This document shows positions 11,430 through 24,100 of a DNA stretch of 64,000 bases, one piece after another. The stretch comes from Cliona cf. orientalis. Lineage: Eukaryota; Porifera; Demospongiae; Clionaida; Clionaidae. The position numbers and the translations under genes were made by a program. Each line of letters starts with the position of its first letter. The first letter of the stretch is position 1. The notes under the pieces were generated by a model, which was not told the DNA's origin, did not search any database, and saw nothing but the letters and a program-made list of their open reading frames with translations. Where the stretch lies: the NCBI GenBank assembly GCA_963930775.1, contig OZ005695.1, positions 4,154,001 through 4,218,000 of the forward strand, read 5' to 3'.

Positions 11430-11640
11430 ACACTTTTGAACAAATCTGGTAAAGGTCGTCACGTACATGTGCGTGCGAAGCTCAGCCCATCACGTAGCGC
11501 ATGGGCGGAAAACCTTGCAAACGTATGGCTTCCCTATACAAACATGGGGAAACTTCAAAGGGCCGTAACTTTAATTTTAAGGTGTGAATCAAAATTCCGC
11601 TTCCAAGAAACTCCCAGGTACTAGGTATGACCTATTTATG
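11430..11640. repeat. Fragment of dispersed 400-bp repeat (inverted)
   Basis: It carries the GGTAAAGGTCGTCA box (11448-11461) and the block CCCTATACAAACATGGGGAA..GGGCCGTAACTTTAATT, which recurs in opposite orientation at 12780-12930 and 56440-57130. Confidence 0.55.
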
Positions 11641-11910
11641 GGGTGTATTCTGGTCATAATTAACATTCCTAACATGCATCTACAATATGTCTAAAATGCA
11701 TCCATATATTGTGGATGCATGTTAGGAATGTTAATTATGACACAGAATATACCCCATACCTATTCTGCATGCTCATGCATATCAATTATTTGTTGTGAAT
11801 GTTTTCCCAGAGTCTCTTTTTTTCTCTACTTAGTGTGTAACAAGGAGACCACACACTAAACAGAAATAAAATTGTCCGGAATCCACGACATACTGTATAC
11901 TTTCTTATAT

Positions 11911-12444
11911 TATAGCGGGATTCCGCAAATCGATTATCCCGTGGCGCTATTTAGCTAAGCGGCCAAAGTCGACGTTTTACGCCTACTGCCGTTCTCAGGC
12001 TTGTAAGGATCATCTTGGATACCAAGACAGACTGCCTGGAGCTTCTCTTTGTATTGATTCTTCGCATAATTGCTCAGACCTTCGAAATACCGTATAGCGG
12101 GAAACTTTCGAGGGAGAAAACTTTCACGAATTTCGCGATTTTTCCGCCATCCACGAAAGTTTTCTCCACAAAATTCTAGGCATGCCACACCCATTATGCG
12201 ACCAGTTTTAACATTCCGCGAAATGCTCCTTTCCTACCGATCCGCGAAAGTTTTCTCCCTCGAAAGTTTCCCGCTATACGGTAGTCGCTCATTTTCAAAA
12301 AAAAAGCTTGACACGTTTCAATACAAGAACACGCAGCAATTGGCCTTTTTGCCCACAAAGGGTGTGGCAATAGGCGTGGTACGCGGACTTCTGCCGCTTA
12401 GCTAATTAGCGCCGCGGGATAATCGATTTGCGGAATCCCTCTAT
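11911..12444. mobile_element. Foldback element containing a nested MITE
   Basis: Ends ATAGCGGGATTCCGCAAATC+GATTATCCC and GGGATAATCGATTTGCGGAA+TCCCTCTAT are inverted copies. The loop holds the MITE at 12090-12281. Confidence 0.65.
12090..12281. mobile_element. CCGTATAGCGGGAAA-type MITE, 192 bp
   Basis: TA-flanked inverted ends CCGTATAGCGGGAAACTTTC and GAAAGTTTCCCGCTATACGG, perfect over 20 bases. It is inverted relative to 9273-9477. The CGAGGGAGAAAACTTTCACG block is shared. Confidence 0.8.
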
Positions 12445-12689
12445 TGCGCGTGTGATTGCGTCATAATCACGCGCCGATAATCTAATTAGAATGTCTGTAT
12501 ATATATAACGATTTCGATTTGCAATATTTTCCATCCACGCGCTACGTGAGGGGCGGGGCCAAGTACGCACATCAATGTGACCACCATTACCCACTTTGGT
12601 CAAAATTGATATAATATTATAGGCTGCCTGCTTGCATTGTATGGCTCTACTAAGCATCCATCTCAACTATGTGGTGGTTTCTGGACTAT

Positions 12690-13015
12690 TTTTTTCTGCT
12701 TAATGTGTGGTCTCCTTGAAAGTAGGGAAAATCTAATTCATGGGGGATTTGGGAGCACTTGGGGGGGGGGCAATTTTGCAGAATGGGTCGAAATTAGAGA
12801 TTAGATCGGACAGATTTTTGATTCACACCTTACAATTAAAGTTATGGCCCTTTGAAGTTTCCCCATGTTTGTATAGGGAAGCCATGCATTTGCAATGTTT
12901 TTGCCCACGCGCACATAGGCTTGACTACCTTTACCCAATGTGGCCAAAATTGGAGTATAGGCAACCTGCTTGCATTGTATGACCCTACTAAGCATCCAGC
13001 TCAACTACCACATAT
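12690..13015. repeat. Dispersed 'GTGTGGTCTCCTTG' repeat
   Basis: A copy of a repeat recurring at 56290-57440 and (partly) at 10905 and 11830. Diagnostic blocks are TTTTTTCTGCTTAATGTGTG, TCATGGGGGATTTGGGAGCA, AGAATGGGTCGAAATTAG, TTTTTGATTCACACCTTA and AACCTGCTTGCATTGTATG. It is non-coding. Confidence 0.6.
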
Positions 13016-13107
13016 GTTCTAATATTATAGGTGCCGCCCTAATTTAGGCGCCCTTTGAGACCTGTGCAATTTTTTTGGTTCTAATTTAAGGCGCCTTTCC
13101 AGTGTCA

Positions 13108-13258
13108 TAGGTGGAGATGACTCCCCCTCAAAATGATTCCCCAGTCATTCTAGCCTAGGCTCAAATGACCCCCCTTCATTCTAACCTAGGTGGAAATGAA
13201 TCCCCAGTCATTTCCACCTAAGGAATAAATGACTCCCCCCAGGATAAAATGACTCCCC
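13108..13258. repeat. Tandem ATGACTCCCC repeats
   Basis: About 150 bp of degenerate short repeats of the form AATGACTCCCC, some inverted, interspersed with CCTAGGTGGAAATGA. There is no coding signal. Confidence 0.55.
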
Positions 13259-13341
13259 TACATTTTTCTCATAATAACAATAATAATGATCACTGATGCA
13301 TGTAATAACAATGAGCATATACCTACAAGAGTTACTATTAT

Positions 13342-13683
13342 TTATTCATTGTTCTCCTGTGCACAATCTGTACAAAACCTGACACCCTGGGGTACATCTT
13401 CCATGTTCACACATGAAAGGTGAAACCAGTGGTCACAACCATCGATATCACAAGCCACCATGTCATCAAAAGTGTCTGGGCACCCACAAGTGCAATGGAT
13501 TTCAATCAAGATATTCTGCTGCTTGGCTCGACGCACATTTTTCTCTGGCAGAGCAAGTGGAAAGGGAGTAAGCTCCTGACGCTCAAAACAGTTTACCAGA
13601 TGTTGACGAAGTTTGATTTCGTCAAATGTCATCTCAGCTAGATTGTTGCCCTCAGCTGCATGGTATGCTGCCGCAATGCACAA
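13342..13683 (-). pseudogene. C-terminal fragment of transposon Ulp1-like protease with PHD finger
   Basis: The first part (CIAAAYHAAEG..LRQHLVNCFE..LTPFPL) resembles the C-terminal end of Ulp1/SUMO-protease-like domains carried by many marine-invertebrate transposons. GATTGT, which could code the DC of the catalytic DCG motif, lies just upstream but out of frame. The second part is a PHD-type zinc finger: CTC, ACDIDGC, HWFHLSC and FCTDC supply a C4HC3 set. The fragment is 113 codons and lacks everything N-terminal, so I read it as a transposon relic and not a host gene. Family assignment is from pattern memory. The zinc ligands are visible directly. Confidence 0.55.
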
Positions 13684-13856
13684 TCATGGGGAGATTTTAT
13701 GTGACTTCTGCCATGATCTAATCATGGGAGGATTTTATATCACATGTAAAGTATTCCCATTCATTACTTTATATGGGAAGATTTTACGTAAGGTCAAAGT
13801 TCTTACGTAAAATCTTCCTATGTAATAGGGTGGGGATTAAATTACACTATAATTAC

Positions 13857-15126
13857 TCCAGCGTTAACTGGCAGGAAAGAGTGTAGGGGTACACTCTTTC
13901 CTGCCAGTGTTACTCGGGAAATTGGGGGTTAAAATAGTGTGGGGGTACACAAAGGTCAACTTAATGCCCGCGTATTACTGGGAGGAAACAGTGTAGGGGT
14001 AGCTACACTCTTTCCTGCCAGTATAACGGGAAAGAAAGAGTGTAGGGGTACACTCTTTCTGGCCAGTATAACGGGAAAGAAAGAGTGTAGGGGTACACTC
14101 TTTCTGGCCAGTTAATATCGGGAAGAGGAGAGTACAGGGGTATACTCTTTCTTGCCAGTTAATAGTGGGCAGAGAAGAGTGCAGGGGTACACTCTTTCTT
14201 GCCAGTTAGTAAGCAGGTAGAGAAGAGTGCAGGGGTACACTCTTTCTTTCCAGTATTAGTTAGACTCGGGAGAGCAATAGTGTGGGGGTACACTCTTTCT
14301 TGCCAGTTAGTAAGCAGGCAGAGAAGAGTGCAGGGGTACACTCTTTCTTTCCAGTATTAGTTAGACTCGGGAGAGCAATAGTGTGGGGGTACACTCTTGC
14401 ATTGCCAATTAATAAGCAGGGAGGGAAGAGTGCAGGGGTACACTCTTTCCTTATCGCAGTGTGGATGCACTGTTTTATCTTGGCCGTAGTTGGCTAGGTA
14501 TACTCCTTCAGTGCATATGCGCATAATGGCAAAGAAAGAGTGTACCCCTGCACTCTTCTCTGCCTGCTTATTAACTGGCAAGAAAGAGTGTACCCCCACA
14601 CTATTGCTCTCCCGAGTCTAACTAATACTGGAAAGAAAGAGTGTACCCCTGCACTCTTCTCTGCCTGCTTACTAACTGGCAAGAAAGAGTGTACCCCCAC
14701 ACTATTGCTCTCCCGAGTCTAACTAATATTGGAAGAAAGAGTATACCTCTGCACTCTTCTCTGCCCACTATTAACTGGCAAGAAAGAGTGCACCCCCACA
14801 CTATTGCTCTCCCGACTATTACTAATACTGGAAAGAAAGAGTGTAGCTACCCCTGCACTCTTCTCTGCCCACTATTAACTGGCAAGAAAGAGTGTACCCC
14901 TGCACTCTCCTCTTCCCAATATAACCTGGCCAGAAAGAGTGTACCCCTACTCTCTTTCTTTCCCGTTATACTGGCAGGAAAGAGTGTACCCCTACACTGT
15001 TTCCTCCCAGTAACACGCGGGCATTGACCTTTGTGTACCCCCACACTATTTTAACCCCCAATTTCCCGAGTAATACTGGCAGGAAAGAGTGTACCCCTAC
15101 ACTCTTTCCTGCCAGTTAACGCTGGA
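13857..15126. repeat. 1.27 kb hairpin-of-hairpins array
   Basis: About twenty units are themselves near-perfect palindromes with a GGGG/CCCC loop (arms CTGGCAGGAAAGAGTGTA and its complement, loop GGGG). They run in one orientation to about 14500 and in mirror order to 15126, so the block is also a long inverted repeat around a unique centre (14460-14530). The outer arms (TCCAGCGTTAACTGGCAGG..GGTCAACTTAATGCCCGCG) match in reverse at 15010-15126. The many similar peptide frames on both strands follow from this structure. Confidence 0.9.
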
Positions 15127-15698
15127 GTAAATCTTTGAATAGTGTAATATTGTACAGATCCCTTACCAACACAATAATCAGGGGGGTGATTTATGACCTC
15201 TGACCTCACGTAAAATTTCCCCAGATATATACAATGTATAGGTAGCTATGTGGGCTGATAATACTGCAATAACACACTTTTCATGTATTTCGTAGTTCTT
15301 TGTATCTGCTATAGAAGCCGAGATACTGATGTCCTAGAACACCAAAAAACCGTCAAAAAAATCGTAAAAAGTTCATTTCTAGGGCATCGATATCTCGGCT
15401 TCTATACCCCCTACGGACTGTGAAACTTGCACCAAAATGTCTATTTTTTCCAAGTACTTCGATAATTGGCTTGGTGTTGGGAATTAGAGCATAGAGCATT
15501 ATTATCGTGACCCTCTAGTAGCTAGAGTAGTTGACCTCCATTCAGTTCATGATTGATTCTTTTCTATTAACGTTGTTACGATAATAATACTAGTGGTGAT
15601 GAAAATCATCTGTGCGGGGCGAGCCTTTGCCAAAGTCACAAGATTTCTTTGAAAGCACACAGGTATGCGTGCGCACATAGGGTTGGTACCTCAATGGT

Positions 15699-17972
15699 TG
15701 TACATAAAATAGCGTAAAATAAGAAATATTGCCTTTATACCTAAAGGGAAGATTTTACACCATCGATGCCTTTAGGCATAAAGGGAAGATTTTACGCCAT
15801 CATCCCCGTTCTGTACCTAACAGGAACATTTTACGCAAAGAATTTCAGCGCATATTCCCTTGTGTGCAATCAGTGTAGCTAATGTGTGCACATAAAGGGA
15901 AGATTTTATGCCAACTTCATTTTCGAGACATTATTAGTAGGGTCCTACCCCTTTCCCTGATGTGGGATATTATAACATAATGGGAAGATTTTACGTCAAC
16001 TACATGGCTGGCGTAAAATCTTCCCATTATGACTGTACACAGTCACAAGGAGCAGATAATACGCTGTCACAGTTTCTTCAATTTATTAGTAGGGTCCTAC
16101 CCCCTCCCCTGATGTGGGATGTATATAACACAATGTGAAGATTTTACGCCAGCCATATAATTGGCTTAAAATCTTCCCATTATGACTGTACACAGTCACA
16201 AGGAGCAGATAATACACTGTCACAGAGCGACACGGAAACTAAAGGTCTCAGGCAAGCTATTGGAAAGATAGCTACAGCTGATCGTCTGTTGCAAGGATGC
16301 AATGTACACTGGGCTAGATCATATCAAAGAGTCACAGACAGAGTTAATAGCAGAGTACAAAAGTTCAACAAAAAATAGCAAGTGAGGCATTTTGTGCATG
16401 CTGTTGCAAAATTGATAACAACTTCTAAGACCAAGGAAGACGTGCTCAAATGTTTGATGTACTTCAGGGTGCTTCACCAATCTCCACTTTAAAGCATCTT
16501 AAACTGTCCATATCTGATGAATATAATATTATTACAGTAGTGGAGGCTGAATGTAATTGGGCAGGAGCAAAGACATGGGTCCAATGGTGGACGAGGAAAA
16601 AACATCTCCAAAATTAATGTTAACTAAACCATTTAGTGTAATGAATCCGGAAGACTAGTAGGATAGAGCTCCCAGAAACACTAATGGTGTAGAATGAGCC
16701 AACTATTCAGCCAAAAGTGGTGGACACAAGCTGTCTCTGTATGCAGCAATGCAATCTTTGTATGAGAAAGACAAGATGTTTGCTCTTCGGTACATTGCTG
16801 CTGAGGACGGATCTAAAATTACATACCAAAGTCCAATCGATGAAGAGCAACACTCATAAGCCGCTGTGAGAAGAAAAAAGCAAAAGGATGTCTGTGACAA
16901 AAACGCATCTTATGGACCCCCTGATAAACATCAGCATTTTGAAGATACTGATTTTGAAGAGATACGGCCGAGAAATGAAGAACGAAAATGGATAAGGATA
17001 GTGATGAAGACAATGAAGGCACCAAAACGCCACCCAGTAATTTCAACAAGAAGTTAAAGTACTTTACGCTGATGGGATGTGGTACTGAGGATGGCTGTCA
17101 TCATTTAATTTTCGAACAGGAAAATGGATTGTAAAGTTTTACGATGATAGTGAAACATTGGAGGTGAACTTTCCCAACAAGGAGGTTAGGCTAGTGAATT
17201 AACAAAAATTTATGATACTGAGCATTAAAATTAATTTTAACTTTATAGCTACCTCATACTCACATTGCCAATCAAATACATAGCCATAGACAGTCATTTC
17301 AAATAACATATCATTGTAAATGTTATTGCTGGCATTGTTGATCAAATATTAGCGGCTATTAATTACCATGCTTAAAAGGGCAATGGTCATGCTGCAAATC
17401 TGTGGTAGCTACTCGACTCCTTTCAAACTTCTTAAGACAGCGTATTAATTATCTGCTCCTTGTGACTGTGTACAGTCATAATGGGAAGATTTTACGCCAA
17501 TTACATGGCTGGCATAAAATCTTCCCATTGTGTTATATGCATCCCACATCAGGGGAGGGGGTAGGACCCTACTAATAAATATAAATTGAATTTACCTGAA
17601 GAAACTGTGACAGCGTATTATCTGCTCCTTGTGACTGTGTACAGTCATAATGGGAAGATTTTACGCCAGCCATGTAATTGGCGTAAAATCCTCCCATTAT
17701 GTTATAATATCCCACATCAGGGGAAGGGGTAGGACCCTACTAATAATGTCTCGAAAATGAAGTTGGCGTAAAATCTTCCCTTTATGTGCACACAGTATAA
17801 GGGAATAGCTAGCTATGCGCTGAAATTCTTTGTGTAAAATGTTCCTGTTAGGTACAGAACGGGGATGATGGCGTAAAATCTTCCCTTTATGCCTAAAGGC
17901 ATCGATGGCGTAAAATCTTCCCTTTAGGTATAAAGGCAATATTTGTGAATTTACGCCAAAATGTACATAACC
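15699..17972. mobile_element. Mutator-like element with about 500-bp TIRs
   Basis: Left arm about 15699-16227 and right arm about 17445-17972 are inverted copies. Each contains several GGGAAGATTTTACGCC units, GTAGGGTCCTACCCC, and GACTGTACACAGTCACAAGG. The core holds a decayed transposase (16227-17202). Long TIRs with a central MULE-type transposase are what foldback-like Mutator elements look like. All frames are broken, so the copy is dead. Confidence 0.75.
16227..17202 (+). pseudogene. Decayed MULE-type transposase
   Basis: Pieces in shifting frames read GLRQAIGKIATADRLLQGC then NVHWARSYQRVTDRV, AECNWAGAKTWVQWWTRKKH, LRYIAAEDGSKITY, and near the end ADGMWY..GWLSSFNFRTG then KWIVKFYDDSETLEVNF. 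The HWARSYQRV and WVQWW patterns are characteristic of MULE-domain transposases of marine invertebrates, and the last block resembles their C-terminal Tudor/chromo-like segment. At least four frameshifts or stops interrupt it. Only fragments are quoted here. Confidence 0.65.
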
Positions 17973-18223
17973 CCGCGCTTGCAGACAGACAGTGGCAGGT
18001 TTGCTTTTCGTTTTTGTGGACCATGGGGCAGGCATCAGGAGAGCTACTTACCTGTGCCTTGACTATGCAAAGAACGTGGACAAAACCTGGAATATAACTG
18101 TCTCATTTATTATTCATGTGAACTTTGACCATGCGTGGGTTAATCCCCCATCTAGGGACACGCACATTATGCTTTTTAAAGTTCCTATTATGCTATGCTC
18201 TAATTCCCAACACCAAGCCAATT

Positions 18224-19369
18224 ATGCTCATTGTTTTGTACCTATTATGCTCTTAATTTCTCTTAATTTTTAATATTTTGCATATTTAATCTGTGATAAT
18301 TCGTTCGGAAACTTACACTTTATGACAGCTTTATTTCAAATAACTACCCAGAAAAGGCAAGCTACAGCCATACTAGACTACACTACTCATAAAATATTAG
18401 AAAAGTCCTGTGTACTCAGTTGATTACTTGACTACCTATATTTTAACCCTATTATGCCAGCATAATGCTGGCATAACAAAACCACCTATTATGCCCAAAG
18501 CAATGCCAGCATATTGTGCTTGTCTCTACCCCCATCTCGACGTTGCGATGAATCCTTTCTGCGCGTGCGCACATTACTTTCGAGATCTAGGGCTCATTCC
18601 AAGATTTTCGTCCCAGTAGTGATGACACAATAGCTGGAACGGATCCTGCGCGCGTGAACAATTTGCGAGAGATACTGTGACCGTTGCCCACCTCAAGATG
18701 AGCTCTACAAGTCAGACGATTCAATCGCTAGTCATTCATTATGTGAGATTATTTTCCGTATCATAGTATTAATATTTAGAAACAATGAAGATTTTATGCG
18801 ACTAGAATCCGTTCATTGTTGAGTTCATGATCAGGTGTCCACAGTTGCTCAACTTGAACAGCTCCGAGCGGCAGCGAACTTGCCCACGTTTGACTAGATG
18901 CTCTAATCATCCTCAGGGGGTTGAGTTGTGCCCAAGAATCTTCATTGGTTTTTGATGGCAATTGAACTAAATCGCTGGTTTATCAACCGTGAGTGGACGG
19001 CCCCCCCCCCCCCGGGAGCTCTGTGTTGTTTGTGTCAGAGTGGAAACCAGAGGTAGTGGGTGGCAAAACCAATCAGTGTCCACATCACTCGGATAGCTCT
19101 ACTGTAACCATAAGTCTCGTGGACCAGACCACTAAGCCGTCCGCAGTACTGGGTGTACAATTTTGTATCACCAGCATGCGGGAGGCCACTCTGGCACGGT
19201 TTCAGCCTCGTGGAGCTAGATACATACTGATTGTGCATGCACCCGGCTAGCATGGTTTCCATGACAGATGTTGGAGATAGAAACTACACGCTGCATATAT
19301 TAGGGAAGAGGATTATAAGAAGGCAACCTCTGTAATATGATTGTTTTCGCTGCATCTGACACAATATTA
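18224..19369. other. Repeat-rich spacer, no gene
   Basis: It holds TTATGCC/GGCATAA repeats (18440-18510), a poly-C run at 19001-19014 and short frames without family signature. Confidence 0.4.
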
Positions 19370-19827
19370 CCGTAAAAGTTCTAATTACAGCGCCACTCTA
19401 ATTTAAGCGCCACTTGGCATTGTATCATATTTTTTCTGTTCTAAATATAGCGCCAACCTCCACTCAGAAATATTAAAACTGGCGCTTATAATTAGAACGT
19501 CGTAACGGCCACTGCACAAGCATCTGCGGGATTACTGTGCTCCCGCAGTGTTGCTAGTGCTTCTCCGACTGTAGGAGTCCAAATAGCTTGGTACACATGA
19601 AGGCCACGTACCACAGCATAAAACCTGACTTCAAAATCACCCAGCGTATCTGTAACCGGTAAGTACAGGTACGGCGCGATTCTAAGCACAGCTAGCTCGT
19701 TCTATTTAGTAAGCGCCGCCCTAATCTAAGCGCCACTGGCTACTTAACACAATTTTTTACGTTCTAATATAAGCGCCACACGAAGGTTAGAATTATTTTT
19801 TTGGCGCTGTAATTAGAACTTTTACGG
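19370..19827. mobile_element. CCGTA-type MITE carrying a HIRAN-like fragment
   Basis: TA-flanked ends CCGTAAAAGTTCTAATTACA+GCGCCA and TGGCGC+TGTAATTAGAACTTTTACGG are inverted. GCGCCACTCTAATTTAAG-type motifs are repeated inside. The centre (19492-19689, minus) is a 65-codon frame with RGLHVYQAIWTPTVGEAL and REHSNPADACAVAV, the core pattern of HIRAN-like domains. The frame opens without a start and ends at the repeats, so it is a captured gene piece. Confidence 0.7.
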
Positions 19828-20374
19828 TATTATTATTGGAGGGTATATGTACTTATTGTTATCTAATTCAACAAGTGACGTGAGCCAAATGAAGATGTAG
19901 AAAGTATAGTGGAATTTTTGTATGCCTATAATCAGGAGCACATGAAGAGAAGGAGCGTACAGTCATCTAGAAATTATTGAAAAATAAAGTAAATTGTATC
20001 AATATCTCGTGATAGCCTTAACAAATAAATCTAACTGCACCTAGAGATGATTGTAGTGGGTGCTATACTATACCAAGAATAGTGTAATGTGCCATGAACA
20101 CTGTAACCACAAGTTATTGGTAAAATGTTCAAAAATTTCCATATATGAAAGTTTTCTAACTTGCCAACCGTAACATATTGTGGTCAGTTTTGCTACTCCA
20201 TTACTAATCACGTCATTTGGATTACGGAATTTTAGTCAAGATTTTTCTATCTGCTATGCATTAGTAGGAATGAGAATCTGCCAGTGGTACTTTATTTTTT
20301 GATATTACCACTGTGTATGTATGCAACTTGTACACTCCTCTTCATGTGCTCCTGCTATAATATTACTAGAGATG

Positions 20375-20983
20375 ATGTTTTAACATCAATGGGGCGAGCC
20401 TCTGCGAACCCCGCACAAGTACAAATGATTTGGTATACAGATGGGAATTAATTTTATGCACTGACTCGAGGGAGCGGAAACTATGGTTAGAATGTGTCTC
20501 TAGCTACTCATAGTTCAGTGATGATCATTTGCTAGCAACAGTCATTTGTTCTTGATCTTTTTAGGGCCTTGAATTTGGAGTCCCACATGGACCCTCTGCA
20601 CTCAAAATGTTTTCGCTCTGCCTGCCTAGAACGACATTTTTCTGTAGCCTTGCCCCTCTCAGTTTGCACGAGTCTCTGCAGCTTTCCTTTTGAAAAATTT
20701 CTGATATCAGTTTCTGTGTTTTCTTAGTCTTTCTTCTTTTTTAGCCGCTTGATATCACAGAGCTTGTCTTCTGTCTTTCTCTACATTGAAGTGTTTGCTC
20801 CACTCTCACACTCCCCTACATCATATGTGCATGCACGTAATGGAAGAAATATCATATATCGTTGAAATAGAAGATAGGTATATACGGAATGATGGACGGC
20901 AGATATATATATCATGATATAAACGGAAAATCTCGATTGACATCGCTTGTGTGGGGCTCGCTTCGGCTCGCCCCAATTATACC
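20375..20983. mobile_element. GGGGCGAGCC-type element, about 600 bp
   Basis: Left end ACATCAATGGGGCGAGCCTC and right end GGCTCGCCCCAATTAT are inverted. Copies with the same ends are at 39773-40371 and 48176-48703, and a lone end with TGATGAAAATCATCTGTGCG is at about 15600. It is non-coding. Confidence 0.55.
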
Positions 20984-21184
20984 ATGGCCATGATTAGCTG
21001 AAATCAACTACAACCATTATACAGGTAGATAGTAGTACCTCAAGTGGGCATTGCTTTGACTGGAGTTAGCTCTTGTGTGGCCACATTCACTAATTAATTT
21101 AATTATGACTGAGATAATTTATTATGCAAGCACGTTTGACATTAAATTTGAAGCAGAGATCTTATTTATGATAATATTGTGTAG

Positions 21185-24100
21185 GTACTTATTCTGGAGC
21201 TTGCATTGCTGCAGGAGTTGTCAGGTATATACATGTATATATATAATAATGATAATAATTATTATGACATTGTGTACCATCATTGTGTATGTAACAAGGC
21301 TAGGGTACATGTATAATCAGATCTCTAAAGTGGCAAATACCATACTATCTATTGGGGTGTTTCATTTTATCAGTCTGTCCCTCAATGATATGACTTACCT
21401 AAGGACTTGATTATACTGCATAAGGTACCTTGTACAGTAGGCTCCCCCCCCTCCAAGAATAGTATGAGGTCATGGGGGTAAGCACCTTGTAGTACATAAT
21501 ATAGTGCTTGTCACCACTAGCTAAATTCCTATTTGCATTGCTTTCCCTAGCTATTGATGGGCACTCTTTCAAATATCCTTAAATGGGATGGGCAGACAAT
21601 CCATAATGGGCCCTCTTTTGCGAGACTAAGGTACTTGAAGACTTTGTCTATCATTTAGGTGTTGGTGCTTCAAATTCTCTAACATCCTTTCCTCCTCAAG
21701 TAAATGGAAGAATTACAGCCTGTGTTGGTGATGAGATCTCTCTGACCTGTAGTCGCAATAACACTGGCTCTGCAATTACAACCTGGATATTCAGCCCTCC
21801 GGTGAATTGTTCAAGTCAAGTCAGTCATAACTCCCAAGCTGCTGATCCACCCCAGTGTGAACCTTTTACATTTATGAATATCAGTGCCCTAGGTGTAGCA
21901 AGTTTAGTGAACTCCACTGCTGTGGGAATTGCTAGCAGTGAAATAATAAATAGCAGCGAAATTGAGTGTACGTTTGGGACTACTATGCCAGTCAGTGTTG
22001 GCAATACCTCGCTATGTGTTACTGGTAAGTCATACATAATTATTATTGTGCATGCTTGCCTTAAACATGCAATTCTATGATTGTGTATTCACAGACACAT
22101 TGCCTGAACCAGTTAATCTCAGATGCATGGATTCCGAAGTACCCCGTGGACTGTTGGTCACTTGGGATGTGGTCACCGATGGAAGTAGTGCCTGTGCTAG
22201 GAGTTCTATCGTTCATGATGTCAGAGTAGTGAGGGAGGATGATGGGATGATGATTATCTCAATGAATAACGTGAAAACTACTCAGATTGAGGTCACAGAT
22301 TCATCGGAAACTGGCCAAAATTATAGCATTAGAGTTAGAACTAAGCTTATTCATGGCACATGTGAAAGTGATGAAGCCACCATTATGTGCAGAATCTCTG
22401 ATGACCTGTCCCTAACTACAACCACAGTCCTACCAGCTTCATCAGGTTAATGTTCATAATGTACCACTATACTAGAGAGAGAGTTTTTTTATCTGTGCTC
22501 TATATATAGCTGCGTGTAATTGAAAACGTGGGAGTAGCCTGGGGACATATTGCTTAAATTGAGGGACGGTATTGCTCTTAAAATTGTTGGTTAAACTAAT
22601 CTTACATGTCCAAATACATTATATATCCACATACTGCTACAGACTTGTGCCAAGTGTTCATGAAAGTGTTTTCACTTCATAGCATCAGCCACAGAAACCA
22701 ATACTACAATGTCATATAGCTAGCTAGGCAATTGACTTATACCTGCCATCCCATGTTATTTTCAGTTTGTATGCCACTCATGCAGTGTAATACTGCCACA
22801 AGTGCATGTTCAATACCACACCAGTGCACCAAGGGTCTTACACAACCAGGCCTTATTTGATTGTATGCCTACCAGCTGAATCCACTCACCATTTCCTTAT
22901 TGGGCTTGTATAGGCTAGTTTAGATAAACGGGGAAATACTGCAAGTGGGCTTTCATAGAGTAAACATGTTCAGGATCGTCTATGTACAGGAAACTGAGGC
23001 AAATGTGACTGCATGGAGGGGGGGAGGGAGGAAGTGGGAGAGATCCTCATTAATTATTTTTGGTAATTTACAGATGATGAGGGGATGAGTACCACAGATT
23101 TTGCGACCCAGAATGGAAGCTCTGTGTCAGCAGCAGCTGTTGCCGTGCCCATTGTATTGATCCTAGTGGCTGCTATTATTATTGGAATACTGATCATTCT
23201 TGGATACATGTACTATAGAAGTAAGTATCAGCTAAGTTTGGTGTTGCCTACAACAAATGTACATGTACGTAATAATCATCCTTACTAAGAAATATTGGGC
23301 TGTATTTCCCTATAGGACATGGTAAACTACCTTGTAATCTTACCTTACCATCAGTTGGAATGTTTAAGGACAAGTGAGTACAAGGATGTAACACTATACG
23401 AAGGTCTTAATGTTATTGTTGCAGAGATTCTTCTCATCCATATGAGCTTACCCATACGCAAGCTCCTGGTGGTGACTTATACACTGATATTAACAAAGCT
23501 CCTAGTAAGAGCAAGCATCGTGAGGTACGTATACTATATCCCAGTATCATTCCATAACATCATGGTACAAATATTTTCTTAATCAATGGTAGCTACGGAT
23601 ATCCAAAACATAACTATTATGCGTATGTAGTTAACATCATGGTATGGGACTGTATGTGCCTACGAAACTTTGCTATATTATATGAAAGTTTCAGGTCTAC
23701 AACAATAGTGCTCATCACTCTAATAGCTTGCTACATGTTGTGTAATAACACAGAATGTCGCCAAAAGGAACTGTGTAATTCCCACATTACAAGCATCCAA
23801 GAGATTAAATCATAGTTATTATGACAACTTAAGCCATTGATGGTCAATTATGCAAAAGTAGTTTTCAACTTGTAAATTGTATCGAGACCGCACTCTTGAT
23901 TACATGACATTGTACACCTACATGTACATGCGTATTACATACAAATGGCATACATGTAGTAATAGCAAACAACATACTTGTTAAATGATAAGGTCACGTA
24001 AGTTGCAATTATAGTTATTATTAACCCCATCAGACTTAGCAAGACCACACACATAATGGATTTTCTGATGAAAGCAAAGACCTAGATATAAGTTCTATTT

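Larger units (their letters stand above)
15466..18222. repeat. Outer inverted repeat around the MULE
   Basis: AATTGGCTTGGTGTTGGGAA (15466) and TTCCCAACACCAAGCCAATT (to 18222) are exact inverted copies, extending on into the TTAGAGCATAG side. They frame the long-TIR element and may be an older host element or its true outer ends. Confidence 0.55.

Noticed and set aside
14159..15044. Many similar YPCTLL/GVHSFLPV peptides on both strands
   Set aside because: They all come from the palindromic hairpin array. No codon bias or start context supports expression.
13857..15126. CRISPR-like array
   Set aside because: Units are palindromes without unique spacers, they reverse orientation mid-array, and the DNA is animal.
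21075..21410. 111-codon hydrophobic frame upstream of gene B
   Set aside because: It is AT-driven hydrophobicity. The signal-core exon of gene B lies inside it in a different frame and fits the paralogues.
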